Source of the DNA: Bin80 sp964291275
GTDB taxonomy: Bacteria; Bacteroidota; Rhodothermia; Rhodothermales; Bin80
DNA: 64,000 nt
Assembly: GCA_964291275.2 (NCBI GenBank)
Contig: OZ219799.1
Location: 186,001 to 250,000, forward strand
Direction of reading: 5' to 3'
Below, piece after piece: positions 17,423-25,158 of this stretch. A program made the translations under genes and the position numbers. Each line of letters starts with the position of its first letter. The first letter of the stretch is position 1. The notes under the pieces are model-generated. The model was not told the DNA's origin, did no database searches, and saw only the letters and a program-made list of their open reading frames with translations.

Positions 17423-18523
17423 TTAATGTGCCTCACTGTGCGAATGGTCGGCAATAGCCATTCCAATGAACAATGCGGACAAGATAGTGAAGATGTAAGC
17501 CTGAATGAAGGCAATAAGCACTTCAAGGCACATCACGAATAAGGTGAAGCCCAAACTTACCGGTACCACGCCGTAGCCTACGGTTTCACCAAAGAGCTGT
17601 GTGAACGTAAAGATCATACCAATGAGGCTCAGTATCACCAGGTGCCCTGCAGTCAAGTTGGCGAAAAGCCGGATTGCAAGGGCAATCGGTTTGGTGAAGA
17701 GCCCCATGATTTCTGTCGGGATCAAGAGGAGTTTAACGGGAATGGGCATGTTGGGGGGCCAAAATACATGCCGCCAATGATCTCTTGATCCGTTCAGTTG
17801 GGTCAGTACAAATGTAAAGGCGGCCAATACTGCCGTAATGTTCAGATTGGATGTGGCGGTTGCACCGAATGGTACGAGCCCCAATAGATTACAGGTCAAA
17901 ATAAAGAAGAACGCCGTCAGCAGGTACGGTAGATAGCGCTGGTACTTATCCTGGCCCAAATTTGGGATCGCGATGTCATCGCGCACGAAAATGACCAGCG
18001 TTTCAAACAGGTTTTGAAAGAGTCCCTGTGGAGCACTCGTCCGTCCAATGCCACGCTTATACTTTTCTGCCAGTTGAAGAAATATCGTCAGCAAAATACC
18101 CGAGGCAAGTAATGCAAAGATCAAATGTCGGGTCATGGATAAATCCAGTACAACTTCTCCCTCATTCGGTGCCAGTGTTGCATCCAGGTGATCACCGCTT
18201 GCAATCAATGCTTCGGTATCCGGCTGTTCTTCTGCATGGTCGTCTTCTCCAATCTCTTCGCTGTGGAGTGAGGCATGCATCTCACCAGAGCGAAGGGCTC
18301 CTTTGGTTGTCCAGTAGGTGCGTAGGCTATAGCCGGTAACCTCGCTGCGGATAATGAAAATCCGGGGCAACTCAATTTTACCGATAGGTGAAAAATCTAG
18401 ATAGTGCCCGTCAGCGGTATGATGCACTGCGTCAAACTCGTCGTCATCGGCAGCCATGGCTGTCATCGGGACCAAAAAACCCAGTATACACCATAAGTAA
18501 AGCAGGCAGCGCAATGAATGCAT
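17423..18523 (-). CDS. atpB: ATP synthase a subunit with signal-like N-terminal extension
   Basis: About 366 residues from ATG at 18523, whose A overlaps the stop of the upstream gene (TGATG); an in-frame start 24 bases further up is possible. The first 25 residues form a signal-like segment (LLYLWCILGFLVPMTAMA), then about 110 extra residues rich in Asp/Glu/His lie outside the membrane before the canonical core. This extension is also found in Bacteroidota a subunits. The proton-channel helix carries the essential Arg in PIALAIRLFANLTAGHLV. It forms the stator half of the proton path. Confidence 0.95.
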   Translation of the reverse strand: MHSLRCLLYLWCILGFLVPMTAMAADDDEFDAVHHTADGHYLDFSPIGKIELPRIFIIRSEVTGYSLRTYWTTKGALRSGEMHASLHSEEIGEDDHAEEQPDTEALIASGDHLDATLAPNEGEVVLDLSMTRHLIFALLASGILLTIFLQLAEKYKRGIGRTSAPQGLFQNLFETLVIFVRDDIAIPNLGQDKYQRYLPYLLTAFFFILTCNLLGLVPFGATATSNLNITAVLAAFTFVLTQLNGSRDHWRHVFWPPNMPIPVKLLLIPTEIMGLFTKPIALAIRLFANLTAGHLVILSLIGMIFTFTQLFGETVGYGVVPVSLGFTLFVMCLEVLIAFIQAYIFTILSALFIGMAIADHSHSEAH

Positions 18524-18816
18524 CAAGCTTTTCGGCGAATAATCCACGTGAGTTCAGCAAATAATCCGATCAATACTACAATTAAAAATGCGCCCGTAAG
18601 GGCCAGAAGTGCGATCGGAAAAGGGAAAATGGGAAATTGAATAATTATAACCAAGGCCACCAAGGCCCCAAACATACGCAGCACCATACCGCCCAACACA
18701 ATAGGCACGAACTGCGATGACCGCTGAGCGACCAAAATCACAAACACACTGCTTACTACGTAACACAACCCCAGAAGTACACCCACTACAGCACTCCACA
18801 ACGCACTCTCAGTCAT
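18523..18816 (-). CDS. Small membrane protein of the ATP synthase operon (AtpI-like)
   Basis: 97 residues with four hydrophobic helices, ending in a positively charged RRKA tail. It lies between the AtpZ-like gene and atpB and overlaps atpB (TGATG). AtpI-type proteins help assemble the c ring or import magnesium; this one is assigned from position and topology, not from a clear motif. It could equally be an unnamed assembly factor specific to this phylum. Confidence 0.7.
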   Translation of the reverse strand: MTESALWSAVVGVLLGLCYVVSSVFVILVAQRSSQFVPIVLGGMVLRMFGALVALVIIIQFPIFPFPIALLALTGAFLIVVLIGLFAELTWIIRRKA

Positions 18817-18897
18817 GGCAACGCTTCAACTACGAATTTACGAAATGGGTCTCGAATGAGAGCAATGGCGCGTGCAAAAGCCGGTAAACCCGCATCG

Positions 18898-19122
18898 CTA
18901 ATGTTTGTTGACCGTCTTATTGCTGTTCGCGATGTGAATTAAACGCACGAAGATACAAACCATTCCGAGAATAGCACCTACCAGAATGAACCACGGCATC
19001 GTCCCCAGAAATCTGTCCAGGAAGTATCCTCCGACCACGAATGCAACCATGGTCATTGCTACTTGGGTGCCGAGGCTCAGATAGGGCGAGGCCTCACGCA
19101 TACTGTCTTGCCAATTGCCCAT
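18898..19122 (-). CDS. atpZ: AtpZ/AtpI family protein
   Basis: 74 residues: SPYLSLGTQVAMTMVAF and the VGGYFLDRFLGTMPWF motif, then a second helix GAILGMVCIFVRLIHIAN. The pattern of two helices around GxxLDxxxGT is the AtpZ/AtpI signature. These proteins act in c-ring assembly or magnesium supply. It is the first atp-related gene, 10 bases after the bactofilin stop, so the bactofilin and ATP synthase genes may share a transcript. Confidence 0.85.
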   Translation of the reverse strand: MGNWQDSMREASPYLSLGTQVAMTMVAFVVGGYFLDRFLGTMPWFILVGAILGMVCIFVRLIHIANSNKTVNKH

Positions 19123-19132
19123 TCCTTAGTCT

Positions 19133-19573
19133 TCACGCTCTACTCTCTGCAACTGGCGTTTGTACGAAGGTCAGTGGGGGGGACTCGGCTTTGTGTCCCA
19201 TCTGACATTCGCCATTGAAGCAGGCGCCCTCTTCGATAACTAGACGATCCGTGCGTACGCGTCCTTGAATGTTGGCTGAGCCGGTCAACAGCACCTTCTT
19301 AACAACATTGATCTCTCCGTCTACAGTACCGGCTATATTGGCACTGTCAGCCTGTAGGGATCCGTTAACTATGCCTGATTCGGTGATGACTAGGAGACCG
19401 TCGACCTTAATATCACCCTCTACCCTGCCTCCCAGGCGGGTGTCGGAACTGGTGCTGAACGTGCCTTCAATAACTGATCCGTCTGCAATGATATTCAAGT
19501 TGGTAGCGCCCAGTGAGTCTTTCAAGTTACGCGTAAGGGGAGCTTGCTGGTTTTTTTTTGCCATGGGAATCAA
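19133..19573 (-). CDS. Bactofilin (polymer-forming cytoskeletal protein)
   Basis: 146 residues. The central 100 residues form the repeated beta-helix pattern of the family: LNIIADGSVIEGTFSTSSD, RLGGRVEGDIKVDGLLVI, GIVNGSLQADSANIAGTVDG and VLLTGSANIQGRV. N- and C-terminal tails are short and polar. Bactofilins polymerise at the inner face of the membrane and often organise cell-wall enzymes; the M23 peptidase just upstream (19622-20560) fits that known association. Confidence 0.93.
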   Translation of the reverse strand: MIPMAKKNQQAPLTRNLKDSLGATNLNIIADGSVIEGTFSTSSDTRLGGRVEGDIKVDGLLVITESGIVNGSLQADSANIAGTVDGEINVVKKVLLTGSANIQGRVRTDRLVIEEGACFNGECQMGHKAESPPLTFVQTPVAESRA

Positions 19574-19621
19574 ATGAGGTAAGGACTAAATTTATGTTAC
19601 GAACGGCAAAGAAATTTAAGC

Positions 19622-20560
19622 TTAGTATCCGAACAAGTAAGCGGTTGGATCCTGTGCTAAGCCATTGTTCCACAATTCAAAGTGAAGATGTGGTCCCGAT
19701 GTATACTCACCGGAATCTCCGCTGACCGCAATACTTTCACGTACGCTGACCCGATCGCCTACCCGCTTCAGTAAGCGCTGGTTGTGTTTATAGACCGAAA
19801 CGTATCCATCGGCGTGCTGAACGACGATGGTATGTCCTCCTTCATAGGTCCAATCTGCGAAGACGACATATCCATCACCAATGCAGCGAACCATTGTGCC
19901 CTCACTGGTTGCGATATCTATTGCATAATGCCCTTCTTGAGCGTTGAATCCTCGCGTGATCAAGCCTTGTACCGGCGGTAGTGCTGGCAGCGCAAGGCTT
20001 GTTAGGTAGCTGATGGAGACTGGTGAAGATGTAGACCCGGAGGAGTCATCAATTGAGAAGCGGGAAATCGGAATAGCTGGCTGTTCATGGTCCTCCCATT
20101 GAGCCGATATAGAAGCCGGAATTGGCGTGGTTGGTTCAATGGATAGAGCACCGGATACGGTTGTATCCGGTAAGATACCCGTGAGTACAAGATCCAAATC
20201 TCCGGTCACCAACCGCTGGATGTTGGTTATATACTGGGTTTGTGAATCAATGGAATCCTCCAGTGCCTGAAGGCGCAAAGAGATCAACATCGTATGTTGC
20301 CGGAGTTCGCGAATATCCAAGCCAGGGATTAACCCTTGATAAAACGTAAGGGCCGTCGCACCGACAATAAGGATGGTGTAAACCGCGAGCGTAACAAAAA
20401 ATGCTGTCCGAGTGTGCACCCGTCTAGGACTAAACTCGTTGTAGGGTGTTTCCTCATCCGCACTCCGGTCACCTTTCCAGACAATAATACGGCGTCCTCG
20501 GCCGGACCGCCAGAAGACCTCAGTCCAGAGGGTTACAAGTTCACGCCACACACGTATCAT
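19622..20560 (-). CDS. M23 (LytM-type) metallopeptidase with one membrane anchor
   Basis: 312 residues. A cytosolic N-terminus is followed by a membrane helix near residues 52-72 (TAFFVTLAVYTILIVGATAL), a periplasmic coiled region and the LytM domain. Zinc ligands and active-site motifs are seen as GHYAIDIATSEGTMV (the D of HxxxD), the middle GGHTIVVQHADGYVSVYKHN and the final HLHFELW. It cuts peptidoglycan cross-links or activates other hydrolases. Directly upstream of bactofilin, a pairing known from cell-shape systems. Confidence 0.93.
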   Translation of the reverse strand: MIRVWRELVTLWTEVFWRSGRGRRIIVWKGDRSADEETPYNEFSPRRVHTRTAFFVTLAVYTILIVGATALTFYQGLIPGLDIRELRQHTMLISLRLQALEDSIDSQTQYITNIQRLVTGDLDLVLTGILPDTTVSGALSIEPTTPIPASISAQWEDHEQPAIPISRFSIDDSSGSTSSPVSISYLTSLALPALPPVQGLITRGFNAQEGHYAIDIATSEGTMVRCIGDGYVVFADWTYEGGHTIVVQHADGYVSVYKHNQRLLKRVGDRVSVRESIAVSGDSGEYTSGPHLHFELWNNGLAQDPTAYLFGY

Positions 20561-20592
20561 TTCTGTTTAAGACCTTGACTCAATGAAAGCGG

Positions 20593-20892
20593 TTACCGAA
20601 AAACGATTTCATTAATGATACACTTGCCGATTTCTTCGTTCAGGCGATTGCGCCACTGAATGCGATGCATGTGCAACTCCTGACGCCAGGTTCCGGAGTT
20701 TAATTCCACATACATTTTTCCACGACTCACCCAGACCCTTTCGGTGACTCTCGCAATAATTGGCCCCGCAATATCATGCCAGACTTCAACTGCCCTCGAC
20801 TGATCCACGCCGACTCTGACGCCGAGATCGTCGATAGCGACCTCAATCAGGTCGCCAAGGGCAAGTGAGGTACCTTGTTTTTGCGACTTCAT
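20593..20892 (-). CDS. DUF721 (DciA-like) protein
   Basis: 99 residues with the DUF721 pattern: a basic start, then SRAVEVWHDIAGPIIARVTE, VWVSRGKMYVELNSGTWRQE and LHMHRIQWRNRLNEEIG. In other bacteria, DciA proteins with this domain help load the replicative helicase. Here it is a minimal, domain-only version. It starts the gene run that continues into the M23 peptidase. Confidence 0.85.
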   Translation of the reverse strand: MKSQKQGTSLALGDLIEVAIDDLGVRVGVDQSRAVEVWHDIAGPIIARVTERVWVSRGKMYVELNSGTWRQELHMHRIQWRNRLNEEIGKCIINEIVFR

Positions 20893-21160
20893 AAAGTGTC
20901 GGGCAACAAAAAATACTATGACGTCTTACACCGTAGCAGTGTCTAGGATGCAAAGGGGATGATATCGTGAATATCCAATCAATGTGAAACAAGTCATCCT
21001 ACCAAAGATACGTATATATGCGGCCCGCATCTGGCCGCATAATGGCCTCCAGAGTTGGGGCATTGGCACAGCGAGATGCACTGGCACAGGCCACCTGGAT
21101 GACCTGTGAAAAGGATATGTGAGTAGCTGTATAACATGGGTGCTCCGGTATATGATTTCC

Positions 21161-22159
21161 ATGCAAAACGTGTGCTACCATGGCCGATTCGCTCCCTCAC
21201 CCACAGGGGGCCTGCATGTAGGCAGTGCACGCACTGCCCTTGTTGCATGGTGTGCGGCACGGCGTTCAAACGGCTTGTTTACGATAAGGGTAGAGGACCT
21301 GGATGAACCAAGAACAGTGCCCGGTATGCAGGATGCTCAGTTGAATGATCTGGAATGGTTGAGAATTGACTGGGATGCTGGTCCAAAAATCGGTGGACCA
21401 CATGGACTGTACATACAATCGCTCCGCCATGAACACTACCAGGCTGCACTGGATCAACTGTACAGACAAGAAACATTGTTTCCCTGCAAGCTCTCACGAA
21501 AAGATCTACGGGAGCTAGCATCAGCGCCACATGGGCGTCAGTCGCCATACCCGCGTAGCCTGCGGCCTGCGCATGTGCAGCCCGGGTGGTACACTGAACC
21601 CCACAATGACGCAGCGATACGACTCAAAGTCCCTAATGGGCGTATAGCTTTTTATGATCAGGTATGTGGTACACACGAGGAAAATGTCGCCGTAGAGGTG
21701 GGCGATTATGTTTTGAAGCGCAAGGATGGGGTTTTTGCCTATCAGTTAGCTGTGGTTGTAGACGATTTGCACATGGGGATTACTGAGGTTGTTCGCGGCC
21801 AGGATTTGTTGGAATCAACGGCACGACAATTGCATTTGATTGATACCCTTGGAGGGGAACGGCCCTCTTATGCGCATTTACCACTGGTCCTGAATGCGCA
21901 GGGAGATAAGCTCTCCAAACGTGATGCTTCGCTCTCGCTTGCTACGCTTCGAGAACGCGGCATTTCAGCCAAATGCCTGGTTGGCTATCTTGCCTGGACG
22001 ATCGGACTTTTACCGGAAGCCCGCCCCGTATCGCCCGGCGAGCTTGTAGACCATTTTGACTGGAGTTTAATTCAGGGGCGACAACACTGGATAGTCCCAG
22101 AGGATCTGATTGAAATGCTTAGTTCGAGTGTTACCCTCAGGCGTTGCAGTGCGACTTAA
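21161..22159 (+). CDS. gluQ: Glutamyl-Q tRNA(Asp) synthetase-like protein (zinc site lost)
   Basis: About 332 residues from ATG at 21161 (MQNVCYHGRFAPSPTG); the frame extends to 21119. The class I signature RFAPSPTGGLHVGSARTAL (HIGH-like, HVGS) and LSKRD (KMSKS-like) are present. There is no anticodon-binding domain, so it matches GluQRS, which attaches glutamate to queuosine-34 of tRNA-Asp, rather than GluRS. The insertion that normally carries a four-residue zinc site keeps only the first Cys (FPCKLSRKDL); CxC is CKL and the later YxxxC is YPRSLRP. A full-length GluRS would have about 480 residues. Confidence 0.85.
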   Translation: MQNVCYHGRFAPSPTGGLHVGSARTALVAWCAARRSNGLFTIRVEDLDEPRTVPGMQDAQLNDLEWLRIDWDAGPKIGGPHGLYIQSLRHEHYQAALDQLYRQETLFPCKLSRKDLRELASAPHGRQSPYPRSLRPAHVQPGWYTEPHNDAAIRLKVPNGRIAFYDQVCGTHEENVAVEVGDYVLKRKDGVFAYQLAVVVDDLHMGITEVVRGQDLLESTARQLHLIDTLGGERPSYAHLPLVLNAQGDKLSKRDASLSLATLRERGISAKCLVGYLAWTIGLLPEARPVSPGELVDHFDWSLIQGRQHWIVPEDLIEMLSSSVTLRRCSAT

Positions 22160-22166
22160 AATCGAT

Positions 22167-23558
22167 ATGCAAAAGAATTATTTGGTTGTCGGACTCTGGT
22201 GCTTCCTTGCGTTGCCCGCAGCTGCACAGCTGCACAGCGACACGTTGCACATTGACCTGAGGGCAGTACTTGAACAGACGCTCTCAATGAGCCCGGATGT
22301 TCGTGCTGCCCTGTCAGATTCTGACTGGGCCAGCGCTAGGTACGATCTGGCACGAAGCAGCCGCATCTTGCCGGAGGTAACAGCGACCAGTGCGTTCGCC
22401 GTTGTACCGGGGATAGAGAATCCCAACAGTACACCGCGTGATCAACTCTATCTGGATCCAGCTGTACGCAATGACTACAGCAATCTCCGACCCTATGCTC
22501 AGACTGAAATATCGCTCATCCAACCCGTTTATACATGGGGAGCTCTAGGAGGTACGATTAAGGCAGCTGGTGCAGGATCGGATCTGGAGGATGCACGCGT
22601 GCAGGAGAAGATGGCCATAGCCTCCCTGCGGGCAGCCTCCCTCTATTATGGCGTCTTGCTTGCCAATGAACTGTACCGGCTAACCGATCGGGCAGGCGAA
22701 GTAGTAAGTATGGCTAAGCGGGAAATTAATCGTCTCTTGGAAGAGGGGGATCCAGATGTGGATGATGCTGATCACTACCAGGTGCTCCTTACCGAGCAGG
22801 AATACGCGCGCCGCGTTGTGCAAGTGTCCCAGGAACGTCAGACCGCGCACTCTGCACTTCGTCGACAACTCCTGGCGCCAGATTCCATCATCATTGTTCC
22901 GGTACGGGATACACTTGAACCACTGACCTTCATTTTGGAGAACCTGGCGACTTATCAGCAAAAAGCACTCATGTATCGACCGGAAATTCTTCAGGCACAG
23001 GCAGGGCTGGTTGCCACAGATGCATTGATTGGTGTGGCAAGGGCAGACTACTACCCCCAGGCCGTCTTCGGGCTTACGCTAAGTGCCAGCGGTGCTTCCA
23101 ATCGACACCGTCAACCCAACCCGTATATCAGTGATGGATTCAGAAGAACAAGTGCCCGTACAGGTTTTGGGTTGATTCAGAAATTGAACTTCAGGCAGAC
23201 ACGGGCACGGGTTGCACAGGCGCAGGCACAACACACTTCGGCGGGGCATCTGGCGGTTGCTGCGGAGCAACTGGTTCTGGCAGAGGTCGAACAAGCATGG
23301 CGTCGAGTGATCACAGAAAGAGCAGCGCTCGCCGCAGAAGATAGTTCGCTGGCGATAAGCAAGGAATGGCTTCGCGTAGAGCAGATCAACTTTGATCTGG
23401 ATTTGGGCGATACGGAAAATCTCGTGAAAGCAGTCCAAACCAACCTCGCGCTGGAAGCCCGGTACTACGAAGCAGTCCGGCGGTATAACATGGCAATCCT
23501 GGAGCTCTTGGCTGCCGCGGGGGTGCTGACGCGCGAAATGAATGCATTCATTGAATAG
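22167..23558 (+). CDS. TolC-family outer-membrane efflux protein
   Basis: About 463 residues from ATG at 22167, where a signal peptide begins (MQKNYLVVGLWCFLALPAAAQ). The frame also reads back into gluQ. The two OEP repeats are alpha-helical and Ala/Gln/Glu-rich; characteristic pieces are TEISLIQPVYTWGALGG, RPEILQAQAGLVATDALIG, ARADYYPQAVFGLTLSASG and a second repeat ending NLALEARYYEAVRRYNMAIL. It should form a trimeric outer-membrane exit duct. No adaptor or inner-membrane pump is adjacent; the next gene is MlaC-like, 9 bases on. Confidence 0.93.
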   Translation: MQKNYLVVGLWCFLALPAAAQLHSDTLHIDLRAVLEQTLSMSPDVRAALSDSDWASARYDLARSSRILPEVTATSAFAVVPGIENPNSTPRDQLYLDPAVRNDYSNLRPYAQTEISLIQPVYTWGALGGTIKAAGAGSDLEDARVQEKMAIASLRAASLYYGVLLANELYRLTDRAGEVVSMAKREINRLLEEGDPDVDDADHYQVLLTEQEYARRVVQVSQERQTAHSALRRQLLAPDSIIIVPVRDTLEPLTFILENLATYQQKALMYRPEILQAQAGLVATDALIGVARADYYPQAVFGLTLSASGASNRHRQPNPYISDGFRRTSARTGFGLIQKLNFRQTRARVAQAQAQHTSAGHLAVAAEQLVLAEVEQAWRRVITERAALAAEDSSLAISKEWLRVEQINFDLDLGDTENLVKAVQTNLALEARYYEAVRRYNMAILELLAAAGVLTREMNAFIE

Positions 23559-23567
23559 CCAAACCTA

Positions 23568-24155
23568 ATGAAACAGACCCTGCTAATTGTCGTAATCGGC
23601 GCACTGCTGTGGGTGCCCTCGGTCACAGCCCAGGATGCAGAGAGCGAAGTGCGCACACTGATCGTGCAACGTGATCGAGATATCAAGACGGCTGTTCGTG
23701 AGATGGAAAGTGATCCATCCCAGCGTGAGGTGGCGCGATCACTGATCAATGATCGGATTGACTTTGAGGAGATGGGCCGGCTTGCGCTTGGGCGCTACTA
23801 TGAGGATTTGTCATCTGATGAACGTTCGGATTTTACCGAGACCTTTGGTGCGATTGTGCGCGCTCAGTCGCTGGGAGATTTATCAGTTTATGAGGCCCCA
23901 GTTACGATCAAGTCTGTGACGGTCACAGGCGAAAAGGCATCGGTAAGCACGACCGCAAGGGTGCGTGAGGCCGACCTTGATGTGGTCTACCAGCTGCATA
24001 GAAAAGATAGTGCCTGGTGGTTATATGACATCATTATTGATGGTGTAGGTACAGTAGAGGGATATTCAGTGTCTTTTCAGACTTTTCTGCGCAAGCGGGG
24101 ATTTGAGGCATTTATGCAGAGTTTACGCAAGAGACTTGCATCAGAAGAGGGCTGA
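23568..24155 (+). CDS. mlaC: MlaC/Ttg2D-like phospholipid-binding periplasmic protein
   Basis: 195 residues: signal peptide cut after VPSVTAQ, then the MlaC fold with DRIDFEEMGRLALGRYYEDL, SSDERSDFTETFGAIVR, VYQLHRKDSAWWLYDIIIDG and the closing VSFQTFLRKRGFEAFMQSLR. MlaC carries phospholipids between the outer membrane and an inner-membrane ABC complex (MlaFEDB). None of those partners is in the window; TolC directly upstream is the only companion. Confidence 0.92.
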   Translation: MKQTLLIVVIGALLWVPSVTAQDAESEVRTLIVQRDRDIKTAVREMESDPSQREVARSLINDRIDFEEMGRLALGRYYEDLSSDERSDFTETFGAIVRAQSLGDLSVYEAPVTIKSVTVTGEKASVSTTARVREADLDVVYQLHRKDSAWWLYDIIIDGVGTVEGYSVSFQTFLRKRGFEAFMQSLRKRLASEEG

Positions 24156-24204
24156 TCAGATCTATCGTGCGGCGTATCTTATTGTCGACTAAGCGCCAAA
24201 TGTT

Positions 24205-25158
24205 GTGCCCCAGGAAGGATACGTTCTGCATACCTACGGAGAAGAGACCTACCTGCGGCATGCAGTTGCCGCGGTTGTTACGCTTCGACGGTACGACAAA
24301 GTTCGCCCCGTAGCCCTCTACTGCCCAGCTTCACACGCTGAGGTCTGCCAACGTAATGGGTTAACCGATCTCTTTACGATCATTGAGCCACTGCCGGAAG
24401 AGAACTGCTCAATCAACGGGTTTAAGCATCATCTGCATAAATTCAAGCCCTGGGAGCGAAGCCTGTTCATAGACTGCGACATGGTCTGGTGCAGAAATCC
24501 GGATTCACTCTGGACACAGCTGTCTGTATACCCTTTTACAACTACGGGACTGGAGCGGGCAGACTTTTATTTTGGCGGCCCCAAGAATGCTGTGGTGATT
24601 CTGGAATTTTTGCGCGATCGCCGCCGCCGCACGCTCAAACGGTTCGGGTTAACGCATTTGCCGCGAGTGCAAGCCGGGATGATTTATGCCGCAGATCCGG
24701 AGGTGACAAAATCTGTCTGCGACACGGCAGGGCATTTTCGGGCACGTGTGTCGGAGACACACTTCAGGACACGATTACTGGAAGGGCGATCCGAAGAATC
24801 CTGTGAATGGAGCCTCGCCATGGCAATGAGCCACCTGGGGCTGCCGGTGTACCACTGGTACCAAGGCGCAAACAGTCCTCAACTGGATTATATACCCGGC
24901 ATGACCGAGCATACGCCGGACTTCGAGAATGTAATCTGTGACTATTACACCGGCCGTTTCGTGTACGAAATTCGGGGCCTCAAGAATGCAAAGGTTCGTC
25001 AGTTCTGTTTTTGGTTGGCAGGTGCTCTGCTTCGAAGGCGGGATTACCTGAAGGTTACACCTTTTGCGCTGCATTTTAGCTGGCTTCACGCTAAGCAACC
25101 ATTCCGTGACTTTGCAGACCGTATATGGGCCCAGATGACCGATTCCTCTACCCTCTGA
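24205..25158 (+). CDS. Glycosyltransferase-like protein (GT8-type fold)
   Basis: 317 residues from GTG at 24205. No signal peptide. GYVLHTYGEETYLRHAVAA opens a GT-A-like domain, and SLFIDCDMVWCRNPDSLW has the DxD metal-binding motif with the nearby hydrophobic strand, as in GT8 and related families. Later SEESCEWSLAMAMSHLGLPV resembles the acceptor-side region. It is probably cytosolic and transfers a sugar to a lipid or surface polymer. Neighbours give no pathway. A nearby out-of-frame ATG at 24200 is not the start. Confidence 0.6.
   Translation: MPQEGYVLHTYGEETYLRHAVAAVVTLRRYDKVRPVALYCPASHAEVCQRNGLTDLFTIIEPLPEENCSINGFKHHLHKFKPWERSLFIDCDMVWCRNPDSLWTQLSVYPFTTTGLERADFYFGGPKNAVVILEFLRDRRRRTLKRFGLTHLPRVQAGMIYAADPEVTKSVCDTAGHFRARVSETHFRTRLLEGRSEESCEWSLAMAMSHLGLPVYHWYQGANSPQLDYIPGMTEHTPDFENVICDYYTGRFVYEIRGLKNAKVRQFCFWLAGALLRRRDYLKVTPFALHFSWLHAKQPFRDFADRIWAQMTDSSTL

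Noticed and set aside
21161..22159. Full glutamyl-tRNA synthetase (gltX)
   Set aside because: The anticodon-binding domain is missing and the length fits GluQRS, not GluRS.
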